Assembly (NCBI GenBank): GCA_023453125.1
Contig: JAEXUB010000131.1
Coordinates: 1-17,739, forward strand
DNA length: 17,739 nucleotides
Direction: 5' to 3'
DNA from: Bacteroidota bacterium
Lineage (GTDB): Bacteria; Bacteroidota; Ignavibacteria; Ignavibacteriales; Melioribacteraceae
A program made the translations under genes and the position numbers. The notes beneath the pieces are model-generated. The model had not been told where the DNA came from. It was given only the letters and a program-made list of their open reading frames with translations, and searched no databases. Positions within the stretch are counted from its first letter, which is position 1. Each line of letters starts with the position of its first letter. Shown here one piece after another: positions 8,243 to 14,668 of this stretch.

Positions 8243-8564
8243 ATCTATCCTCTATTCTTTCAACCTTGAATATAACGGGTCTTACTCCGTCTGTACAGCA
8301 GGTAATCATTGATCTGCCGTCTTTCATCCAGCCGGTAAACATACCGTCGTTAAAATTTCCGCCCCGGGCAATTGTAACGACAACCTTATAAATGTCGTTC
8401 CAGGCCCATCCGCAGAAATTCTCCGGCTTTCCCATATCGCCGGTAATCAGGAATTCATCCCCCTCCATAAACTGATCGCAGGGAAGAACTTCCACGCCTA
8501 TATGCTCTTCGCCTATTTCTGAATTAATGGTTCTTTTAAGAACCGTTACTTTACAAGCTGCCAT
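8241..8564 (-). CDS. TIGR04076-like small conserved protein
   Basis: This 107-residue soluble protein of unknown function has no signal peptide or membrane segment. The pattern of a Cys near residue 4, C29-D30-x-F, a PENFCGWAW segment (47-55), adjacent C89-C90 and a TDGVRPVIFKVER end (91-103) matches the TIGR04076 family as I remember it. Five conserved-looking cysteines (4, 29, 51, 89, 90) suggest metal binding or redox chemistry, but that is inference. It is the last gene of the probable minus-strand operon that starts at 10873 and lies 30 bases after the 26-residue membrane protein. No Shine-Dalgarno sequence is visible before its ATG. Confidence 0.75.
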   Translation of the reverse strand: MAACKVTVLKRTINSEIGEEHIGVEVLPCDQFMEGDEFLITGDMGKPENFCGWAWNDIYKVVVTIARGGNFNDGMFTGWMKDGRSMITCCTDGVRPVIFKVERIEDR

Positions 8565-8594
8565 AGATGTAAATATTTATCAGGATAAAATAAA

Positions 8595-8675
8595 TTACAT
8601 TGTAACTTTAACAAGCACGAACAAAATGAGAAAAAGGAGTACAAAGGCTGCAAGCCATTTCTGTGCGTTTGTCAT
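8595..8675 (-). CDS. Small single-pass membrane protein (26 residues)
   Basis: A short reading frame encodes 26 residues: a polar N-terminus (MTNAQKW), then a continuous hydrophobic stretch of about 15 residues rich in Leu, Phe and Val, ending with KVTM. It has a clear ribosome binding site, AGGAAA (8685-8680), four bases before the ATG, and this site lies over the stop codon of the upstream amidase gene (8687-8689). That arrangement suggests translational coupling. The position between two genes of the same strand, the site and the composition support a real gene. I do not recognise the family. It could be a regulatory or stabilising membrane peptide; nothing in the sequence decides this. 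Confidence 0.6.
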   Translation of the reverse strand: MTNAQKWLAAFVLLFLILFVLVKVTM

Positions 8676-8686
8676 TATATTTCCTT

Positions 8687-10279
8687 TCAGTTAGTTGAAA
8701 CATTTTTCTCGAGAACGGAGCTCTCGTAAAATTCCTTATACCGCTTAATCGATTCAAAAACCGCCGTCGCTATGCTGTTCTGTCCTGAGCTTGAATTCAG
8801 GTATTTCTCTTCCTGAATGTTGGATAGGAAGCCGGCCTCTATCAGAACGCTCGGCATTGAAGCGCCAACTAAAACATAAAATCCGGCCTGCTTAACTCCG
8901 CGCGAAGGCATATCGACGTGCTTAATCCAGTTCTGGTTAAGCATATCGGAAAAACTTTCGGAGAACCGCATAAAGGCTGAATGGGCCATGCTTACAAAGA
9001 TGAAATTCTCGTCGGTAAGCTTTTTATACCTTGAAGGATTGTCTTCATATTTAATTACGCTGTTTTCAAATTCCGCTATTTCAATTGCATCCTGCGTCTT
9101 GCCGAGCCTTAGAAGATATACTTCAAATCCTCTCGAATCGCTTGGTTTTTTGGGCATAGAATTGCAATGGATTGAGATAAAAAGTTTGCCTCCGTTCTCG
9201 TTGGCAATTTTGCCTCTTTTATACAATTCTACGAATGTATCATCATCCCGGGTATATACAACCTTAACACCGGGCATATTCCGCTTTATCAGATTGCCGA
9301 GTTTGTGTGCAATGGCGAGGTTGATGTCTTTTTCCTTTGTGCCGTTAACTCCAATGGCGCCGGCATCTTTACCCCCGTGTCCGGGGTCAAGCACAATCAC
9401 ATCCATTGCCCATTTGTTCTTCATCTCTTCAACATTGGTTTTCTCTTCCGATGCAAAGACCTTGTTATGGAGGGCAATCATAATATCATTGCTCTCCGGG
9501 ATATACGAAATTTCCTGGGATGAAAAATCCTCTTTAAGCTCAAACTCAAGCTGGATATTGCGCGGAGTGATATAGCGGGTCTCTACTTTTTTAACAAGTC
9601 CCGTTGTCTTGAGCTGTCTGGCAAGATTGGGCATAAATGAAATGTTATTGAAGAAAACAAACAATGTATTTTTGTTAACAGAGTTTCTTGGAATGGGGAG
9701 GCGGCGCGATGCCTTAAGCTTAATAAGCGTACCGTTCGATTTTTCCTCCATTTCAATTCCGTAGATATCGTATTTGGAATTAACCGGGGCGGGTTCCGAA
9801 ACGGTTTCGGGTTCTCCTGCTTCATTTTTTTTCGGCGGCGCGATGGATTTACCTATAACTAAATTCTTTTCCCCCTCGCTGAAAGCAATTTCTTTTTCAA
9901 GGGCGTCCGAAAGAAGTTTTACAGAATAAGCAACAGGGATAAATATCTCATCATTTAGTAAAAGTGTAGATACCGGAATCTGAACGGCTTTCTGCTTTGC
10001 ATTGCTCTCAGATACAATAAAGAATTGATTCCGTCCGGTAATTTTCACTTTTGTATTTTCAAATTTCAGTTCTGCCTTGGCTGCTTCTTTATTTAGATAG
10101 ACCGGAATGTTAAGTGCTTTTGCCAGTTCCGAAACGGGTACATAGGCTATTTCATTTTTAACAAGATAGGAGATTCTCTCGGTTTTGCCGTTTACCTCAA
10201 CAGACATTTTAAGGTAGCGCTGCGGAAATGCAGCCGATACGGCAAAAAGCAGAATAAAAATTATTGAAAGAAATCTCAT
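8687..10279 (-). CDS. N-acetylmuramoyl-L-alanine amidase (Amidase_3) with copper-amine-oxidase-N-like and AMIN-like domains
   Basis: This 530-residue exported zinc amidase cleaves the amide bond between N-acetylmuramic acid and the stem peptide of peptidoglycan, a reaction used in daughter-cell separation and turnover. Order of parts: signal peptide (about 1-19); a region with the two-repeat pattern of the copper amine oxidase N-terminal domain (about 25-145); a linker rich in Pro and Glu (146-170); an AMIN-like beta domain (about 170-270); and the catalytic Amidase_3 domain (292-515). Zinc ligands H301 (DPGHGG), E316 and H371 (SIHCNS) and the catalytic E481 (VLIEAGF) are all present, so it should be active. 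It starts six bases after the methyltransferase-like gene, consistent with one operon. It resembles AmiC in domain logic, but the name is not assigned because the N-terminal half differs. Confidence 0.92.
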   Translation of the reverse strand: MRFLSIIFILLFAVSAAFPQRYLKMSVEVNGKTERISYLVKNEIAYVPVSELAKALNIPVYLNKEAAKAELKFENTKVKITGRNQFFIVSESNAKQKAVQIPVSTLLLNDEIFIPVAYSVKLLSDALEKEIAFSEGEKNLVIGKSIAPPKKNEAGEPETVSEPAPVNSKYDIYGIEMEEKSNGTLIKLKASRRLPIPRNSVNKNTLFVFFNNISFMPNLARQLKTTGLVKKVETRYITPRNIQLEFELKEDFSSQEISYIPESNDIMIALHNKVFASEEKTNVEEMKNKWAMDVIVLDPGHGGKDAGAIGVNGTKEKDINLAIAHKLGNLIKRNMPGVKVVYTRDDDTFVELYKRGKIANENGGKLFISIHCNSMPKKPSDSRGFEVYLLRLGKTQDAIEIAEFENSVIKYEDNPSRYKKLTDENFIFVSMAHSAFMRFSESFSDMLNQNWIKHVDMPSRGVKQAGFYVLVGASMPSVLIEAGFLSNIQEEKYLNSSSGQNSIATAVFESIKRYKEFYESSVLEKNVSTN

Positions 10280-10285
10280 AAGTTA

Positions 10286-10873
10286 TCAGCCGATAAATGG
10301 AATAAAGAAACCGCTTCTTTTTTTGTATGCCTTGAATTCATCGCCAAAATGCTTTAGCAGCAATTTTTCCTCTTCCTTAGCTCTAAGATAGAATAAAGGG
10401 AGTTCAAAAAGAAGAACAGCCGGAATAACCAGAAAATTCATAAGGGCAAGACCGGCTCCAAGGTCGCTCAGAATCTGGCTTACATACTGGGGATGTCTTA
10501 TAAACCGGTAAATGCCTCCGGTTATAAGTTCGTGCTCTTTTTGAATTAGAATTTCGGGGGCATAGTTTTCTTTCAAAGACTTAAATGAAAAAACCTGAAG
10601 CCAGGCAAAGAAAGAGAAAATAATCAGTCCGGCAATCCTCACCGGCATAAATCCGGAAAGTTTTGATTCATCCAGAGAGCCAACTCCGAATATTCCGGCC
10701 GCTATAAGAAGGAAAATGATGGCTGAGACTGTAGTCGGCACCTTTTGAAGATAGGTAGCCGGTTTGTCAGTTACCTTTGTAAGAGATGTCCTCAGTCCCT
10801 TCTTTGCCCCCCCCATATTGCCTCCCATTGAGACAATGAGTGCCATTCCGAGAAGGATATTGATAATTTCCAT
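10286..10873 (-). CDS. Isoprenylcysteine carboxyl methyltransferase-like (ICMT/PEMT family) membrane protein
   Basis: The 195-residue inner membrane protein has about four to five hydrophobic segments (residues 1-18, 46-66, 76-97, about 135-160) and the characteristic C-terminal motif of the PF04140/PEMT superfamily. This consists of GGIYRFIRHPQY (119-130), then a RAKEEEKLL acidic-basic stretch, then FG.EFKAYKKR, and FFIPF at the very end. Family members methylate isoprenylcysteine or phospholipids using S-adenosylmethionine. The bacterial substrates are mostly unknown, so the substrate here is not assigned. It is the first gene of the probable operon with the amidase. Its promoter should lie in the 194-base divergent region that contains the inverted repeat at 10913-10963. 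Confidence 0.8.
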   Translation of the reverse strand: MEIINILLGMALIVSMGGNMGGAKKGLRTSLTKVTDKPATYLQKVPTTVSAIIFLLIAAGIFGVGSLDESKLSGFMPVRIAGLIIFSFFAWLQVFSFKSLKENYAPEILIQKEHELITGGIYRFIRHPQYVSQILSDLGAGLALMNFLVIPAVLLFELPLFYLRAKEEEKLLLKHFGDEFKAYKKRSGFFIPFIG

Positions 10874-10912
10874 ATAACCCTAAAAAGTTTTAATAAATAT
10901 AAGATATTCATA

Positions 10913-10963
10913 AACAAGTTAAAATTGATGATTTTCACCGGTTACCGGCAATTTTTACTTGTT
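10913..10963. repeat. Long interrupted inverted repeat in divergent intergenic region
   Basis: Two 15-base arms, AACAAGTTAAAATTG (10913-10927) and CAATTTTTACTTGTT (10949-10963), are complementary at 14 of 15 positions and separated by 21 bases. A second, smaller inverted repeat, CCGGT-T-ACCGG (10938-10948), sits inside the spacer but is off-centre. The element lies 40 bases upstream of the minus-strand operon and about 105 bases upstream of the pilin-like genes. It could be an operator for a dimeric regulator or a transcribed hairpin. No protein is known to me that binds it. Confidence 0.6.
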
Positions 10964-11067
10964 ATTTTTACAGGTTGATGCAGGTCATATGTAAAAAAAA
11001 TCTCATTTTTTCCGAAAATATATTAGCATAATTTTTGTTATATTTTAACAGGAATAAGAGCGGTAAG

Positions 11068-11622
11068 ATGAACACCGGACAGACAATGATAACCATAGGG
11101 GCAATGCTCCTTTTAGCCGTAACCGTTTTAAGGGTTAATCAGGGCTTTAACAGTACCACAAACGTGCTTACGGAATCTAAACTGAGAGTGCTTGCGGTTT
11201 CTGTGGCCACTTCAATTATTGAGGAGGCAACCAGCAAATCGTTCGACCAGCAGTCCGATACCGTCTCTCTTAGCGCTACCTCGCAGCTGACGGCAGTCAC
11301 AAGTCTTGGATTGGACGGAAGCGAGAACAGCGCAAACCATAAAACACTTAATGATTTTGATGACTACCGCTGTTATAAAACCACTCCGATGATTGACTCG
11401 ATTCAGATTTTTACCAATACTCCCAAAATGGAATTTAAAGCCTTTATAGATGTGTATTATATTAATCCGGCCAATCCTTCAGTTAAAAGCACTATTAAGA
11501 CCTGGCACAAGAAAATGGATATAAGGGTTACGAGTCCGGCTCTTGTAAATTCCGCCAAGCCGGTATTAACATATGATACAATTAAAGTAAGTACAATATA
11601 CAGTTATTGGTATTTTAGATAA
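11068..11622 (+). CDS. Pilin-like membrane protein, PilV/GspI-like (first gene of trio)
   Basis: This 184-residue protein has one N-terminal hydrophobic segment (about residues 5-21) starting almost at the first residue, with the rest predicted extracytoplasmic. After the hydrophobic helix comes an amphipathic stretch with ESKLRVLAVSVATSIIEEA, resembling the helix of minor pilins PilV/GspI. There is no GFxxxE prepilin-peptidase motif; the equivalent region reads TGQTMITIG. A longer frame is open from a TTG at 11035, but the ATG at 11068 is preferred because it puts the hydrophobic segment at the extreme N-terminus, as in the two following proteins. The stop TAA shares its last base with the ATG of the next gene (TAATG), implying translational coupling. 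The assignment is by shape, not by a certain family match. Confidence 0.62.
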   Translation: MNTGQTMITIGAMLLLAVTVLRVNQGFNSTTNVLTESKLRVLAVSVATSIIEEATSKSFDQQSDTVSLSATSQLTAVTSLGLDGSENSANHKTLNDFDDYRCYKTTPMIDSIQIFTNTPKMEFKAFIDVYYINPANPSVKSTIKTWHKKMDIRVTSPALVNSAKPVLTYDTIKVSTIYSYWYFR

Positions 11623-12242
11623 TGGGATTCAGCAGCTTAATAGACGTATTGGGATCGATGCTTATAGGAGGCGTCCTCCTTCTCATCATCCTGAGGCTCA
11701 ACGAGTCGGCAGTGCAGAATGTTTATGTTAATGCCGGAGAGCTTATTGTTCAGCAGAATCTGCTCGAGACAGTAAAACTTCTTGAGTATGATTTCCGCAA
11801 GATCGGCTACTGTGTTAACTGGGAGAAATTCCCCGATCCTTCCAAAGCGATTATTTACGCGAGCGAGCATGGAATAAAATTTTTAACCGATCTTCAGGAC
11901 CCGCCGACATATCCGTCAGGAGACGGAATTATTGATACGGTCTATTACTATACGGGGCCGACCAGTGAATTGACGGCCACACCAAACACAAAAGACAAAA
12001 TGCTCTACCGCGTTGTGAATAATGAACAGCCGAAAGGCGCAAATCTTGGAATTACTCAATTTGACCTTCTCTACTTCAATGCTCTCGGAGACACTATTCA
12101 TTTCCCGATAACGGTCCCTTCTGAAATTTACACTATGCAGATAAGCATAACGGTTGAAAACACACAGGCGTACGGAGAGCAGTATTCAACAGTTTTCTGG
12201 CGCCAGTTAAGATTAGCGGCAAGAAATTTAAGGAACAGGTAA
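11622..12242 (+). CDS. Pilin-like membrane protein, PilW/GspJ-like (second gene of trio)
   Basis: This 206-residue protein starts MGFSSLIDVLGSMLIGG, very close to the prepilin pattern GF(T/S)LIE..V.ML, but with an acidic residue (D8) shifted by one and only a two-residue leader. One hydrophobic helix (about 4-25) is followed by an extracytoplasmic domain. The stretch LLETVKLLEYDFRKIGYC resembles the L..D.R.AGY signature of PilW. The start codon overlaps the stop of the preceding gene, and the stop lies one base before the next ATG, so the three genes form one translational unit. The likely role is a minor pseudopilin of a type IV pilus or type II secretion-like filament. No pilus motor, peptidase or secretin gene is in the window. 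Confidence 0.62.
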   Translation: MGFSSLIDVLGSMLIGGVLLLIILRLNESAVQNVYVNAGELIVQQNLLETVKLLEYDFRKIGYCVNWEKFPDPSKAIIYASEHGIKFLTDLQDPPTYPSGDGIIDTVYYYTGPTSELTATPNTKDKMLYRVVNNEQPKGANLGITQFDLLYFNALGDTIHFPITVPSEIYTMQISITVENTQAYGEQYSTVFWRQLRLAARNLRNR

Positions 12243-12243
12243 A

Positions 12244-13629
12244 ATGGGCGGAAGAGCATCAATGCTGCTTGTAATCGGGTTCAGCCTGATTTTTATGTCG
12301 GTCAGCAATAATTTTAATACATTGTCGGTCAAGTCAATTGAAGGCTACAGCGATTATTTTGTAGAGACTATGGCCTACAACATTGCCGTAAGCGGTGCCA
12401 ATATGGCCGCTAACCAGATATTTGTAGACAGGACCTGGGAAGCCGGTTATTCCAATTTGTCAATTAATGGGGGCACTCTTAATGTTTATGTAAGCAATAC
12501 CGCAAGCGGGGCGTCAGGAAAAATTAAAATCTGCCATTGCCCTCCCGGAAATTTCGGTGCTCGCCATACACTTGAACTGCCTGCCACCGCCATTGCGGCA
12601 CATCTTGCTCACGGAGATTATCTGGGTGTATGCGATTCTGCCCAGGGATATAATTCTCAAATTGCTACTATTGTATCCGAAGGAACTTATGGAAATGTTA
12701 CAAAGACAATCAATATTGAGCTCCGCCCCACAAGTTATGCCAAATACGGTAATTTTTACGCTACCTGTTCGGCACAGCCTGCAACGGGGGATACATTTAA
12801 CGGACCTTTTCACGTAAACGGAAAACTCTATACATCGGGGAGCCCGGTTTTCTGGGGAAAAGTTACTACAAAAAGCGGTCTGGTTATGCAGGGCTCTCCC
12901 AAGGATCCCAAATTCTACGGAGGCTACCAGACCGGAATTGATATCCCTAATGAATTTGACACTACCGGTATGAGAAGCAATGCGGGAAAAGTTTTTAAGG
13001 ATACAACGGGAACTGGAAAAACAACCGATGTCCGCTTGTATTTTAATGCTGACGGTACAGTCACCTACAGCAGCAGACTTGGGATCGGAGCTTATTCCAC
13101 ACCAAAGACTGTTCCTCTAACAACTCTTGCCCCTAATGGATTAATTTATGTAGAGAAAGGGAATATTTATACTAAAGGAACACTTAACGGAAGAGCAACT
13201 ATAGTGGCTTCTAAGAAAGGAAGTTCCGGTTACGGCAAAGTGATATTTGAGGATAATCTTCAATATCAGCAGGACCCTAAGATTACCCCCAGTTCGGATG
13301 ATATGCTGGGGATTGTTGCTGAGTCAGATATAAGGATTCAGGATAACGCGACTACCAGAGGAAAGGATATTATAACACAGGCTTCAATGTATTCTGTAAC
13401 GGGAACAGTAGGCCCCGATGATGGTCTTGTTACTCAGGCTGCATTGAAAAGCTGGAGGATTCTGGGAGGAGTAATTGCCGCTGATACGAGAGTAACAGCA
13501 ACTTATTCCGGGAGTACTCCCATAAGGGGATTAAGATTTGTTCACAGATACGACGACCGTTTTATGACAGCCGTACCACCGTATTTCCCGAGAACAAAAT
13601 ATTATGAAATTGTATCCTGGTTCGAATAA
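12244..13629 (+). CDS. PilX-like N-terminus with large DUF4900-like domain (third gene of trio)
   Basis: The 461-residue protein has an N-terminal hydrophobic segment (about 6-20, MGGRASMLLVIGFSLIF) followed by a helix (VETMAYNIAVSGANMAANQIF) resembling PilX/GspK-type pseudopilins. The bulk is a beta-rich extracellular region. The C-terminal part (about residues 298-461) matches what I remember of DUF4900: a GLIYVEKGNIYTKGTLNGRATIV start, a DDMLGIVAESDIRI middle, a WRILGGVIA segment, and an end with YDDRF...PPYFP followed by a final W. No canonical prepilin-peptidase motif is visible. The gene begins one base after the second gene and ends two bases before the convergent epimerase gene, with no terminator in between. 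The role is inferred as a surface or filament-tip component. Confidence 0.7.
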   Translation: MGGRASMLLVIGFSLIFMSVSNNFNTLSVKSIEGYSDYFVETMAYNIAVSGANMAANQIFVDRTWEAGYSNLSINGGTLNVYVSNTASGASGKIKICHCPPGNFGARHTLELPATAIAAHLAHGDYLGVCDSAQGYNSQIATIVSEGTYGNVTKTINIELRPTSYAKYGNFYATCSAQPATGDTFNGPFHVNGKLYTSGSPVFWGKVTTKSGLVMQGSPKDPKFYGGYQTGIDIPNEFDTTGMRSNAGKVFKDTTGTGKTTDVRLYFNADGTVTYSSRLGIGAYSTPKTVPLTTLAPNGLIYVEKGNIYTKGTLNGRATIVASKKGSSGYGKVIFEDNLQYQQDPKITPSSDDMLGIVAESDIRIQDNATTRGKDIITQASMYSVTGTVGPDDGLVTQAALKSWRILGGVIAADTRVTATYSGSTPIRGLRFVHRYDDRFMTAVPPYFPRTKYYEIVSWFE

Positions 13630-13631
13630 AG

Positions 13632-14549
13632 TTATAACAGGCTCTTAAGAGCTGAAACTGAATCTTTATAAGTAAATTCGAATCCGCTTTCCAGCGTCCG
13701 TCTGGGAATTATTTCTACTCCGTTCAATAGAATATCAGCCCCTTCACCATATAGAATGCGAAGCGCTAAAGGTGGTACATTAAAGACTGAAGGCCTTTTC
13801 ATCACACCGCCGAGAGATTTACAGAACTGCTTCATCGTAATATTTTCAGGTGCCACCGAATTGTAACTTCCGGTCATTGTTTTATTATCGAATGCATGAA
13901 CAAACAGACGGGCTGTATCTTCAATGTGAACCCATGGAAAAGGCTGTTTGCCGCTCCCCAGCGGTCCGCCGATAAAAAATTTATATGGGGGAATCATCTT
14001 TGCCAAAGCCCCTTCGTTCCGGTCCAAAACTATTCCTGTCCTTATTTTTACCGTCCTTACTCCAGCTTCTTCAATTGGAAGAAGTCCGTTTTCCCAATCT
14101 TTAACCACCACAGCAAGAAAGTCGCTGCCGCATTCGGAATATTCATCAGCCCTCTTATCCGAAGTTAAACCGTAGTAGCCTACCGCAGAGGCAGAGACAA
14201 AAACAGACGGACGGGTTGTGCTCTGCAGGAGAGCCGAGGTGAGAAGTCTGGTGGAATTAATTCTGCTTGAATAAATATTTTGCTTGTGCGCTTCGGACCA
14301 CCTTCTCTTTAAAACATTCTCGCCTGCAAGGTGAACTATGCCGTCGGCATTAGATAATATGTGAATAAGAGTCGGAGAAACGCTTTTATAGTCCCATTCA
14401 ATCAGTTCAATATTGCCGTTGAATACTTCGGCGGCCTTACGGCTGCTGCGGGTAAGAACAACTACCTTATCCCCCCTTTCGGAGAGAATTGACACGATTT
14501 TTTTTCCGATTAAACCCGTAGCCCCGGTTATGGCTATTGTGGAATGCAT
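13632..14549 (-). CDS. TIGR01777-family NAD-dependent epimerase-like oxidoreductase (YfcH-like)
   Basis: This 305-residue cytoplasmic protein of the extended short-chain dehydrogenase fold has an N-terminal Rossmann motif (ITGATGLIGKKI, residues 6-17), a conserved HLAGENVLKRRW segment (about 73-84), SASAVGYYG (about 119-127) and a C-terminal DUF1731-like tail containing VPPLALRILYGEGADILLNG. These features identify the TIGR01777 family, which includes E. coli YfcH and the plant division protein GC1/SulA homologue. The natural substrate is unknown. The classical YxxxK catalytic pair is not evident, as in other family members. It is convergent with the pilin-like trio and ends two bases from it, and it is divergent from the DUF5686 gene. 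Confidence 0.9.
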   Translation of the reverse strand: MHSTIAITGATGLIGKKIVSILSERGDKVVVLTRSSRKAAEVFNGNIELIEWDYKSVSPTLIHILSNADGIVHLAGENVLKRRWSEAHKQNIYSSRINSTRLLTSALLQSTTRPSVFVSASAVGYYGLTSDKRADEYSECGSDFLAVVVKDWENGLLPIEEAGVRTVKIRTGIVLDRNEGALAKMIPPYKFFIGGPLGSGKQPFPWVHIEDTARLFVHAFDNKTMTGSYNSVAPENITMKQFCKSLGGVMKRPSVFNVPPLALRILYGEGADILLNGVEIIPRRTLESGFEFTYKDSVSALKSLL

Positions 14550-14562
14550 AAGGCCTCTTTAA

Positions 14563-14623
14563 GTTTCAGTCAATATAACAATTAGAACTCTTTATCGCAT
14601 TAAAATTATGATTATATTGAAAC
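14563..14623. repeat. Imperfect inverted repeat in divergent promoter region
   Basis: GTTTCA followed by GTCA and ATATAA (14563-14578) faces TTATATTGAAAC (14612-14623). The arms pair as 6 plus 6 bases if a four-base bulge is allowed. It lies between the start codons of the epimerase-like gene and the DUF5686 gene, so it could overlap their promoters. AT-rich composition makes chance occurrence plausible. Confidence 0.25.
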
Positions 14624-14668
14624 AAAGTTATTTTTTATGAGTCTAATTAGTGTAAAATAAGGGGATTT

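Noticed and set aside
8988..9575. A 195-residue open frame on the plus strand opposite the amidase
   Set aside because: It lies over the catalytic amidase domain, whose motifs are intact on the minus strand. The antisense product is Ser/Leu rich with no recognisable domain.
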